Source: Candidatus Kuenenbacteria bacterium CG08_land_8_20_14_0_20_37_23
GTDB taxonomy: Bacteria; Patescibacteriota; Patescibacteriia; UBA2196; GWA2-42-15
Assembly (NCBI GenBank): GCA_002778965.1
Contig: PEXX01000036.1
Span: 1 to 37,895 of the forward strand
Reading direction: 5' to 3'
Length of the DNA: 37,895 nucleotides
Shown: positions 16,036 through 22,579 of the stretch, piece after piece
How positions within the stretch are numbered: position 1 is the stretch's first letter
How the letters are laid out: each line of letters starts with the position of its first letter
Notes under the pieces: model-generated
Databases searched by the model: none
The model's input: the letters and a program-made list of their open reading frames with translations, nothing else
Told to the model about the DNA's origin: nothing
Program-made: the position numbers and the translations under genes

Positions 16036-16293
16036 ATGTACAAAATATTTCTTACTAGTAATGCCAAAAAGAGCTTATTTAAGTTGCCTCAAGAAACCGT
16101 AGAAAAAATCAATCGGGTCTTTGATATATTACAGCATAATCCCTTCACCGCTGATCACCATATCAAAAAATTACACCAGCCATTAATCGGCTATCGTTAT
16201 AAAGTCTGGCCCTATCGCATTTTATATACTGTGGATAATTCCCAAAAAATAATTGTAGTTTACCGCATTTTTCATCGTGGTAGGGGATATTAA
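16036..16293 (+). CDS. Type II toxin, RelE/ParE family
   Basis: An 85-aa basic protein with the RelE/ParE plan: helix-rich start (SNAKKSLFKLPQETVEKINRVF), then KKLHQPLIGYRYKVWPYRILYTVD, the core strands, and the C-terminal YRIFHRGRGY in the position of the RelE-type catalytic tail. RelE members cut mRNA on the ribosome, ParE members poison gyrase. The basic Arg/His tail favours an RNase, but this is not certain. It is paired with the upstream antitoxin, with a hairpin terminator downstream. Confidence 0.85.
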   Translation: MYKIFLTSNAKKSLFKLPQETVEKINRVFDILQHNPFTADHHIKKLHQPLIGYRYKVWPYRILYTVDNSQKIIVVYRIFHRGRGY

Positions 16294-16369
16294 CTCCGCT
16301 GGTTCTGAACCATAAATTTTGTTAACACCTACCACGCCTATTATCACCAGTATAGTCTTTAAACACATT

Positions 16370-16394
16370 CAGCCATTCCCTCGGCTGTTTTTTA
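16370..16394 (+). terminator. Intrinsic terminator of the toxin-antitoxin operon
   Basis: CAGCC (16370-16374) pairs with GGCTG (16383-16387), followed directly by six T (16388-16393). It lies 77 nt after the toxin stop codon. Confidence 0.65.
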
Positions 16395-16495
16395 TTACTC
16401 TTTAAATTATGCCAACTTGACAACAGTCTCTTTTGGCCATTCACATTTCCAGTAAAACAAGGGAGACCCTACGGCCCGCCAATCAAACCAACCCC

Positions 16496-16534
16496 GCCTA
16501 AACATTTCATATAGACTATATGAAATGTTTAGGC
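16496..16534. repeat. Stem-loop repeat copy 1
   Basis: A perfect 14-bp stem (GCCTAAACATTTCA at 16496-16509 with its complement at 16521-16534) carries the loop TATAGACTATA (16510-16520). The loop is itself nearly palindromic, so the stem could extend to 18 bp with a GAC loop. Confidence 0.8.
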
Positions 16535-16559
16535 AGCGGCCCACACTCATCTCTCCACC

Positions 16560-16598
16560 GCCTAAATGGCCGGTATAGTCTATTTCGGCCATTCAGGC
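16560..16598. repeat. Stem-loop repeat copy 2
   Basis: A 14-position stem (16560-16573 with 16585-16598; one A-C mismatch, one G-T wobble, GCCTAAATGGCCGG arm) and the loop TATAGTCTATT (16574-16584). Confidence 0.8.
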
Positions 16599-16656
16599 AC
16601 CGACGGAGAAAGGGGAGTCGCGAGCGCTAACCCGCCCTCGCCCAACAGCTCCCGGC

Positions 16657-16685
16657 AATGGCTCGTACAGTCTATTCGAGCCATT
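16657..16685. repeat. Stem-loop repeat copy 3
   Basis: A perfect 9-bp stem, AATGGCTCG (16657-16665) and CGAGCCATT (16677-16685), with the loop TACAGTCTATT (16666-16676). Confidence 0.8.
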
Positions 16686-16714
16686 TTCTGTCACCCCCCC
16701 CAGATCTCCCCGCT

Positions 16715-16745
16715 AAATCGCTAAAACAGACTATATTAGCGCTTT
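16715..16745. repeat. Stem-loop repeat copy 4 (loop in opposite orientation)
   Basis: CGCTAA (16719-16724) pairs with TTAGCG (16736-16741), extended past one mismatch by AAA/TTT. The loop AACAGACTATA (16725-16735) is the reverse complement of the common loop. Confidence 0.75.
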
Positions 16746-16752
16746 CTGCCGC

Positions 16753-16779
16753 CCGCCTGATTCTTTCTAGGCGGTTTTT
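16753..16779 (+). terminator. Intrinsic terminator at the end of the stem-loop array
   Basis: CCGCCT (16753-16758) pairs with AGGCGG (16769-16774) with a 10-nt loop and is followed by five T (16775-16779). It would end a plus-strand transcript across the array, just before the NYN gene. Confidence 0.65.
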
Positions 16780-16781
16780 AT
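16760..16781 (+). repeat. Direct repeat, left copy, flanking the NYN gene
   Basis: ATTCTTTCTAG followed by GCGGTTTTTAT. The same two blocks recur at 17602-17626 with three extra bases (CAG) between them. The two copies bracket the NYN-domain gene. Confidence 0.6.
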
Positions 16782-16821
16782 GTTACAATAGAAGTACTCT
16801 AAAGCGGGCGACACCAACCAT

Positions 16822-17400
16822 ATGCAAAACTGCTTTGAAAAATTCAATCAAAAAATCAACCATAAAAATAATATCATCTATATTTTTATTGACGCCTCTA
16901 ACCTATGGGAAGCGCAAAAAGCCAAGGGTAGATTTCTAGATTATGAAAAAACCCTGAAATTTATCAGGGATAATTTCACTTATTACAGCGCTTACCCGGC
17001 CGAGGGAACAAGGAATTATAATCTCGACGGCCGACATAAATTTTTTACTTTTCTCAACAAAAGCCTGGGATTTGAAGTGCGCAAAAAAGAACTCAAAAGA
17101 ATTACCGTGGTAGATGAGCATGGCGAGAGTATTAAAGAAAAAGGAGATATGGATGTTTGGATTACTCTCGACGCGGTCCATCATCTAAACAAATATCACA
17201 CCGCCATTCTATTTACGGGCGACTCGGATTTTCTCCCTCTGATCAACTACCTAAAAAATAACGGTAAAAAAGTTTTTATATTTTCTTCTCAAAATAATAT
17301 CTCCGAAGAATTGCGAACTGGCGGCGACGGCTATGCTGATGTCCTGAAAATACCCCGCATCTGGGGCCGAGCGTTAAAGTACAGGGAAGAAAAGCAATAA
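16822..17400 (+). CDS. NYN domain (LabA/DUF88-like) putative RNase
   Basis: A 192-aa PIN-like nuclease of the NYN family, whose members cut or process RNA with metal-binding aspartates. The motifs are complete: Asp24 in IFIDASNLW, Asp109 and Asp111 in KGDMDVWITLDAV, and Asp134/Asp136 in TGDSDFLPLINYLKNNGKKV. No extra domain and no signal peptide. It is flanked by a short direct repeat on each side and lies directly behind the hairpin array and its terminator. A weak promoter-like TGTTACAAT (16781-16789) precedes it. The neighbourhood suggests, but does not prove, that the array RNA could be its substrate or regulator. Convergent to the recombinase gene. Confidence 0.88.
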   Translation: MQNCFEKFNQKINHKNNIIYIFIDASNLWEAQKAKGRFLDYEKTLKFIRDNFTYYSAYPAEGTRNYNLDGRHKFFTFLNKSLGFEVRKKELKRITVVDEHGESIKEKGDMDVWITLDAVHHLNKYHTAILFTGDSDFLPLINYLKNNGKKVFIFSSQNNISEELRTGGDGYADVLKIPRIWGRALKYREEKQ

Positions 17401-17428
17401 AAAAAACTACCCTCCGCGAGGAGAGTAG
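17398..17428 (-). terminator. Intrinsic terminator of the recombinase transcript
   Basis: A stem between 17407-17415 and 17420-17428 (eight pairs, one mismatch, loop GCGA). On the minus strand it is followed by a run of T, the complement of the A-run at 17399-17406. It lies between the convergent NYN and recombinase genes. Confidence 0.6.
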
Positions 17429-17601
17429 CTCCTGGATGTAATACCCTTTTAGTTCCATGGCAGAACCAAAAGACATTATTATAATATCCTCTTCTGCCAA
17501 AAAAGTCAAATTTTTATCCACAGCTTACTGATTTTAATATCATTTTGACGTAAAATTATTAGGCCATCAAGCTCCTTATAATCTTTCCTTTAACCAGTCT
17601 A

Positions 17602-17626
17602 ATTCTTTCTAGCAGGCGGTTTTTAT
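17602..17626 (+). repeat. Direct repeat, right copy, flanking the NYN gene
   Basis: ATTCTTTCTAG, then CAG, then GCGGTTTTTAT; otherwise identical to the left copy at 16760-16781. It is preceded by CCAGTCTA, which resembles part of the array loop motif. It ends 24 nt from the recombinase stop codon. Confidence 0.6.
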
Positions 17627-17650
17627 ATTCACCGATCAATAATTCTTAAT

Positions 17651-18622
17651 TTACTTGCCCAATGAATGAAAACTCCGGTGAATATCTTTCAGCCTCTTAT
17701 TAGTCACATGAGTATAAACTTGCGTCGTGGTAATAGACGAGTGGCCGAGCATCTCCTGAATGGCGCGCAAATCAGCCCCTTGGGAAAGCAGATCGGTGGC
17801 GTAAGAATGGCGGATCGTATGCGGCGAAGTAAATAGCGGCAGGCCGGATAATTTCACATATTTTTTTATAATTCTTTCCACCGAGCGCGCTGTCAGGCGC
17901 GCGTTTTCTTGATCCAATTCTTTGTCGTTAACATTGGGACTCATGTTGATAAATAGGGGAGCATAGTTATCATGGCGCGCCTCAAGATATTTTTTGAGCC
18001 ATTCCATCGCCCGCTCCGAAATATAAACCGTTCTGATTTTTTTCCCTTTACCAATAATTGATAATTCCATATCCTTATTTTTAAGGTTTAGCTGTTCAAT
18101 ATTAAGCGACGTTAACTCTGATACCCGCAGTCCGGTAGAAAATAATACTTCCATCAGCGCCCGGTCACGTAAACCCGCGGCTGTTTTTATATCCGGCATC
18201 TCCAAAAGTCTTTCTACCTGTTCCAAGGTCAGAAATTTTATCTTATTATCAGCCTTGGCATCTTTCGGTAAATTAATTTTTTTAGCCGGCAAGCATTTGA
18301 TATCGCGATCAGTAAAGTAGTTGAGTAGCGCGCGCAAAGCGATCAGATAATAATTTTGCGTTGTTTTTTTTAGCAGGTCCCCGGTACTAGATGACCTGGC
18401 CCGGGATAAAAAAATCTTGTAGGCCCAAATATCGTCTGCGGTTAATTCAGCCGGCCTCAAATCATCCTTGGCCTTGCTATGCAAAAATTCCAAAAATTTA
18501 TTCAGGAACATGCGATAATTCTCCTGGGTTTTATTAGATAAACCCTTTTCCACCTCGCAATATTCCAAAAAATCAGTTATGCGCGCCTTAATAGATTTAG
18601 CGGTTGATTGTTGCATAAACAT
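17651..18622 (-). CDS. Xer-type tyrosine recombinase (XerC/XerD family)
   Basis: Site-specific recombinase, 323 aa, with an N-terminal SAM-like core-binding domain (about 10-110) and a C-terminal catalytic domain. All catalytic residues are present: Arg166 in STGLRVSEL, Lys192 in IIGKGKKIR, His268 and Arg271 in PHTIRHSYATD, His294 in LGHSSI, and the nucleophile Tyr303 in TTQVYTHV. By family, it resolves chromosome dimers at dif, and CPR genomes usually carry one such Xer. Its neighbourhood (repeat-flanked NYN gene, hairpin array) also allows a role in moving DNA. A promoter at 18745-18772 and a terminator at 17398-17428 frame it as a single-gene unit. ATG 18622 is used; ATG 18616 is possible. 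Confidence 0.92.
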   Translation of the reverse strand: MFMQQSTAKSIKARITDFLEYCEVEKGLSNKTQENYRMFLNKFLEFLHSKAKDDLRPAELTADDIWAYKIFLSRARSSSTGDLLKKTTQNYYLIALRALLNYFTDRDIKCLPAKKINLPKDAKADNKIKFLTLEQVERLLEMPDIKTAAGLRDRALMEVLFSTGLRVSELTSLNIEQLNLKNKDMELSIIGKGKKIRTVYISERAMEWLKKYLEARHDNYAPLFINMSPNVNDKELDQENARLTARSVERIIKKYVKLSGLPLFTSPHTIRHSYATDLLSQGADLRAIQEMLGHSSITTTQVYTHVTNKRLKDIHRSFHSLGK

Positions 18623-19025
18623 TATATTTTTATATTATTTATTGTTTTATTTTTATCCTGCTAATTTATTAAAATAACACATTTATTCACCCTATTTTAA
18701 CCCATCCCCAGAAAGAACCCCATTATTATAGTCGTTTAACTTATATTATACGACATTAGATTACATTTGCAAAATTAGTTATCCACAATCCCCTTTTAAA
18801 TAAACCTAAAATCACAAATTCTAATTTCTGATGGTTTTGTTTCAAGAAAAATCAAACCGGTATTCTAAAACCACTAGAATCAAAACACTAAAATATTTTA
18901 TTCTGAATTTAAAGAATATCTTAAAATTTTAAATTTACAAATTTTAAATTTTCCCAATTATTTCCATTGATGGTTTATATAAAATCCCCTCTGCCCCATT
19001 TTCTAGCCGATTCCTGTATTTTAAA
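18623..19025. other. AT-rich intergenic region with a DnaA-box-like site and small inverted repeats
   Basis: No gene seen. It holds the recombinase promoter, a perfect DnaA-box consensus TTATCCACA at 18779-18787 (another lies at 17514-17522), a hairpin ATTCTA/TAGAAT (18862-18867/18875-18880), and a direct repeat AAATTTTAAATTT at 18924-18936 and 18939-18951. The AT-rich repeats could serve as a terminator for the murA transcript. Confidence 0.45.
18745..18772 (-). promoter_or_regulatory. Promoter of the Xer-type recombinase gene
   Basis: On the minus strand TTGCAA (18772-18767), a 16-nt spacer and TATAAT (18750-18745), about 120 nt before the start codon. The -10 box overlaps a GTCGT/ACGAC inverted repeat. 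Confidence 0.55.
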
Positions 19026-20327
19026 TTAATCATTTTCCAATTTTATATCGGCTCCTATCTCGCGCAAACGTTCTTCTAATTTTTCATAACCCCTATGAAT
19101 AGGATAAACATTTCTCAATATTGATTTTCCGTGAGCGGCAAGCATAGCCACGAGAATTATCGCCGCCGGTCGTAAAGCCGGCGGACAAATCATCTCCGCG
19201 CCTGTCAATTTGGTTTTGCCCTCGACTACCACTCGATGCGGATCCATAAGCGTAATATTCGCACCCAATCTATTTAATTCCGAATAGTAAATCGCTCTAT
19301 TTTCATATGTCCAATCATGAATCAATGTCTTGCCTTGAGTTTGTGTGGCAATCGGCACAAAAAAAGGCAAATTATCCTGATTAATCCCCGGAAAAGGCAT
19401 CGCGTGAATTTTGTCTTCCAGGGCCTTGAGTTTTGACGGCTCAATCAAAATATCCGCCAATTCTGTGTGTTTATTTTTGGCTAAATATTTTTTTATTATT
19501 TTATAACGCAAACCCATTTTTTCCAGTTTCAAAAGCTCCAGTTCCAAAAACTGAATCGGGCATCGGAGGATGGTCACTTTGGAATTAGTAGTTACTGCGA
19601 GCGACAAAAAAAGCATTGCCTCAATCGGATCCTCACTGATTTCATATTTAATATTTTTATTAAATTCCTTTTTGCCGGCCACTTCTATTGTTGCCGCCCC
19701 GGTCCATTTGATTTTAACTCCCAACTTCTCCAAAAAATAACACAGGTCCTGAATCATATAATTAGCGCTGGCCATTTTGATAATACTTTTCCCCGGACAT
19801 TGCGCAGCAGCGAGTAAAGCATTTTCCGTCACCGTATCCCCTGTTTCGTACAATACAACCTGTGCCTTGTGTAATTTTTTAGAATCCACAATATATTTAT
19901 TTTTTTTGGTTTTAATATTCACTCCGAACTTTTCCATAGCAAAAATATGAGGTTTAATAGTCCTTGATCCAATTTTGCATCCGCCAGCTTGAGTTATTGC
20001 GAAATTATTCAAGCGGCCTGCCAATGCGCCAATTGTTAAAATTATGCTTCTTGTCTTCTGCGCTGAAACATTGTTGATATGTGACAAATCAATTCTTTTT
20101 GGCGGATATATTATTATGGTTCTTTTGTAACGTATAATTTTCACTCCGACGCTTTCTAAAACTTCCGCTAATCTGTTAATCTCTTCAATTTGGGGTACAT
20201 TTTTTAATGTTGTCACTCCCCTATTTATTAATGAACCGAAAAGCACTGCGACGCTAGCATTTTTTGAGCCATTAACTATTACCTCTCCTCTCAATTTTTT
20301 AGCGCCGTTAATAATGAATTTAGACAT
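19026..20327 (-). CDS. murA: UDP-N-acetylglucosamine 1-carboxyvinyltransferase (MurA), divergent
   Basis: EPSP-synthase fold enzyme for the first committed step of peptidoglycan precursor synthesis, moving enolpyruvate from PEP to UDP-GlcNAc. From the ATG at 20327 (433 aa) the conserved Lys22-Asn23 (NGSKNA), the PEP-binding Cys117 in AGGCKIGSR and the Arg of HRGYE are present. Two other usual sites differ: the catalytic Asp motif FPTDMQ reads FPGINQDN (312-319), and the DLRA motif reads PALRPA. So it may be a diverged MurA or a paralogue with another substrate. The frame opens at 20360, but the preceding 11 codons are not family-like. It is divergent from the PEGA-domain gene across a palindrome. 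Confidence 0.85.
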   Translation of the reverse strand: MSKFIINGAKKLRGEVIVNGSKNASVAVLFGSLINRGVTTLKNVPQIEEINRLAEVLESVGVKIIRYKRTIIIYPPKRIDLSHINNVSAQKTRSIILTIGALAGRLNNFAITQAGGCKIGSRTIKPHIFAMEKFGVNIKTKKNKYIVDSKKLHKAQVVLYETGDTVTENALLAAAQCPGKSIIKMASANYMIQDLCYFLEKLGVKIKWTGAATIEVAGKKEFNKNIKYEISEDPIEAMLFLSLAVTTNSKVTILRCPIQFLELELLKLEKMGLRYKIIKKYLAKNKHTELADILIEPSKLKALEDKIHAMPFPGINQDNLPFFVPIATQTQGKTLIHDWTYENRAIYYSELNRLGANITLMDPHRVVVEGKTKLTGAEMICPPALRPAAIILVAMLAAHGKSILRNVYPIHRGYEKLEERLREIGADIKLEND

Positions 20328-20372
20328 AAAAATAAATTTACCAGAGAACAATAATGACAATAATAACTTATT

Positions 20373-20398
20373 ATGTTAATCTGAATTCAGATTAACAT
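20373..20398. promoter_or_regulatory. 26-bp perfect palindrome in the murA/PEGA divergent intergenic region
   Basis: ATGTTAATCTGAA followed directly by its reverse complement, with no mismatch, midway between the two start codons. Seven T (20398-20404) follow on the plus strand, so the RNA could also end there, but no plus-strand gene lies upstream to be terminated. A dimeric repressor site controlling both genes is the simplest reading. Confidence 0.55.
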
Positions 20399-20421
20399 TT
20401 TTTTGTCAATTTATCAATCCA

Positions 20422-21768
20422 ATGACTCTTTTCCACCGCCGCATAATATATATTATATTTTTTATTATTTTTTCTACAGCCGCGCCAATTATTGTTTTTT
20501 ATTCATCGGGCTATAGATATAATTTTAAAAAAAATAATTGGCAGAAAACCGGTCTGATTTTTCTTGAAACAAAACCAAAAGAAGTAAACGTATATTTGAA
20601 TGGAAAAAAAATAGACCAGTACTCGCCTATCCATATAAAAAATCTTCTGCCGAATGAATATACAATCATTCTCACGAAACCGGGCTACGCCCAATGGAAA
20701 AAAAATATCAGCGTCTATGCTGGTGAGTCAACTACCATTCAATATGTCAGGCTTTTCAAAGATAGTCCATTTCCGCGCATGATCGTCAATGGCGATATTA
20801 ACCAAGCTATTTTTAATGAAAATAAAACGAAAATAGCCTATATCAAAAAAAACGAAGCCATAAATAATATCTATGTTCTTAATATAAGCGATAATTCTAG
20901 CCGACACATATATTCAACGAAAGAAGACATAGTAAAATTGGCTTTCGTTAACAACAAACTTGCTGTCTATCTGAAAAATAATATTTTGATTATAGACGCT
21001 CTTGATCCAGCCACATTTTTAAATTTCTCTGAACTTTCAAACGTCTATACAGCCGCAAATATAAAAATCGATCCTAACAATACGAATTATATATATTATT
21101 TAAGAGACGGATATCTGATGGGATTTAATTTGATAACGCGCGTCAATCAAACTTTTGATATTTCTAATACCAGAATAATTGATTATTTTGTAGCATACGG
21201 AAAAATTTATTTTTTGAATAATGAATCTCTGAATAAGATAATGCTCAAAAAAGCCAGTCTTGAAAATGTTGACGAAAAAATAAATATTACGACTTTTGAC
21301 AGCTCAAACGGTTATTCAATCATAGAAATTAAAGATAATCTCATCGTTGTTCAAAATAATACAAAGCAAGATTTAATACTTTTTGACGAAACTAGCGGTC
21401 AAAAAGAAATCATAAAAAATATCACTGATTATGAATTAAGTTCAGATGGCAATAAATTGCTTTTCTATAACACTCTTGGACTTTTGTCGTATGACAGACT
21501 CAAAAACAATGATAAATATACTCTTTTCGCGAGAACTGCTGAACAGATCACGGCTAGCGCCTGGTATTCCGTTGACACACACCTGTTGTATATCATCAAC
21601 GGCACAACGCTCAAAATTACGGAGAATTTATATGCAAATCGTTTGACTTATGACTTGATAAAGCTTGATAATATCAGAAATATTTTAACTGACAAAAAAG
21701 GCGACGAAATATATTTTATCGCTCAAATTGGCAATCAACGTGGGCTTTACAGAATTGAAATAGAGTAG
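20422..21768 (+). CDS. Membrane-anchored PEGA-domain protein with beta-propeller-like region
   Basis: A 448-aa surface protein. One N-terminal membrane helix (about 8-27) anchors it outside. A PEGA domain follows (about 40-105; GLIFLETKPKEVNVYLNGKK ... LLPNEYTIILTKPGYAQWKK), a small beta fold found in envelope proteins. The rest has short repeated beta segments (NIYVLNISDNSSRHIYST, NYIYYLRDGYLMGFN, YKL-type blades) and looks like a degenerate TolB/WD40-type propeller. Function unknown; probably binds the cell wall or another surface protein. Its stop is 2 nt from the convergent rmlA-type gene stop. Confidence 0.75.
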   Translation: MTLFHRRIIYIIFFIIFSTAAPIIVFYSSGYRYNFKKNNWQKTGLIFLETKPKEVNVYLNGKKIDQYSPIHIKNLLPNEYTIILTKPGYAQWKKNISVYAGESTTIQYVRLFKDSPFPRMIVNGDINQAIFNENKTKIAYIKKNEAINNIYVLNISDNSSRHIYSTKEDIVKLAFVNNKLAVYLKNNILIIDALDPATFLNFSELSNVYTAANIKIDPNNTNYIYYLRDGYLMGFNLITRVNQTFDISNTRIIDYFVAYGKIYFLNNESLNKIMLKKASLENVDEKINITTFDSSNGYSIIEIKDNLIVVQNNTKQDLILFDETSGQKEIIKNITDYELSSDGNKLLFYNTLGLLSYDRLKNNDKYTLFARTAEQITASAWYSVDTHLLYIINGTTLKITENLYANRLTYDLIKLDNIRNILTDKKGDEIYFIAQIGNQRGLYRIEIE

Positions 21769-21770
21769 TC

Positions 21771-22493
21771 TCATTTCAATTCATTCCGCAATTTTTCTTT
21801 TGCTAAAATCTGCGCTTGTAAAAGGCTCTCAAACGTCCCAGCGTCAATCCATTCTTTTTTAATCTCTGCAATCTGGAGTTCGCCTTTATCCATATACCAT
21901 TTATGCACATCTACTATTTCAGTTTCCGCGCGCGCGCTTGGCTTCAATTTTTTGGCAATCTCAACAACTCTGTTATCATAAATATAAAGTCCTGTAATGC
22001 ACAAATCGCTCTTTGGGTGTATCGGTTTTTCTTCAATTGAAATTGCTTTCATATTTTCATCAACTTCCACAACGGCAAATCTATTTGCGTCCGCGACTTT
22101 TTTGACAAAAATTTTTGCGCCAGATTGAAAATTTTTAATATCTTCGCTAAGATCATCTTCAAAAATATTATCACCCAGAATCATTACTGCGTTTTCCTTG
22201 TCAATAAAATTCCCGCCAATAATAAAAGCTTCGGGCAAACCAGTTGGCTTGTCCTGTATTTCATAAGTAAACCGTGCGCCAAACCGTCTGCCGCTGCCCA
22301 GAAGATTCAGATAATCTCCTGCCCTTTCCGGCGCAACAATAATTAAAATTTCTTTGATATCTGCTTTCAGTAAAGTATTTAAAGGATAATAAATCATCGG
22401 TTTGTTATAAACCGGTAAAAGTTGTTTGCTGGTAACTGTTGTCAGCGGTTTTAGGCGAGTGCCCGAACCGCCTGATAAAATAATTCCTCTCAT
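21771..22493 (-). CDS. rfbA: Glucose-1-phosphate thymidylyltransferase (RmlA/RfbA)
   Basis: Forms dTDP-glucose from glucose-1-phosphate and dTTP, the entry to dTDP-rhamnose and related sugars. MRGIILSGGSGTRLKPLT is the nucleotide-binding start, GDNIFEDDL the metal-binding Asp loop, and EEKP and EWIDAGTFESLLQA complete the signature. From the ATG at 22493 it has 240 aa, somewhat short because the C-terminal tail is reduced, as in short-form RmlA. The frame's TTG at 22505 adds only four residues. rmlBCD are not in the window, so the remaining pathway must lie elsewhere or the product feeds other enzymes. Confidence 0.92.
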   Translation of the reverse strand: MRGIILSGGSGTRLKPLTTVTSKQLLPVYNKPMIYYPLNTLLKADIKEILIIVAPERAGDYLNLLGSGRRFGARFTYEIQDKPTGLPEAFIIGGNFIDKENAVMILGDNIFEDDLSEDIKNFQSGAKIFVKKVADANRFAVVEVDENMKAISIEEKPIHPKSDLCITGLYIYDNRVVEIAKKLKPSARAETEIVDVHKWYMDKGELQIAEIKKEWIDAGTFESLLQAQILAKEKLRNELK

Positions 22494-22579
22494 AATTTGA
22501 ACCAAGCGAAAACTGATAAAAAATAAAAAATCATTGAATTTTCGACTTGTATTTATAATATTAAACTATAATTATAATT

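Larger units (their letters stand above)
16345..16746. repeat. Array of diverged stem-loops with a shared 11-nt apical loop
   Basis: Four strong stem-loops (16496-16534, 16560-16598, 16657-16685, 16715-16745) and two decayed copies (around 16351-16361 and 16409-16440) have unrelated but self-complementary arms and nearly the same apical loop. Loops read TATAGTCTATT, TACAGTCTATT and, on the minus strand, TATAGTCTGTT and TATAGTCTATA. Spacers between them are GC-rich and also share segments, for example a GGCGG(T)GGAGAG-like stretch on the minus strand. Loop starts are 71, 88, 64, 92 and 59 nt apart. An intrinsic terminator follows at 16753. Could be one long structured RNA, a cluster of palindromic repeat elements, or recombination sites. 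Confidence 0.7.

Noticed and set aside
16407..16592. A 61-codon minus-strand frame across the hairpin array
   Set aside because: It runs through the palindromes and terminator-side sequence. Kept only as an alternative reading in the array finding, not as a gene.
16345..16746. CRISPR array
   Set aside because: The repeated units are stem-loops with different arm sequences, not near-identical direct repeats with unique spacers, and no cas genes are in the window.
16345..16746. RNase P RNA or tmRNA
   Set aside because: None of the conserved core motifs of these RNAs was found on either strand.
16658..16939. A 93-codon plus-strand frame overlapping the NYN start
   Set aside because: No recognisable domain, crosses the terminator hairpin and overlaps the NYN gene in another frame.
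18623..19025. Replication origin
   Set aside because: Only one DnaA box lies here and neither dnaA nor dnaN is nearby, so the evidence is too thin to annotate.
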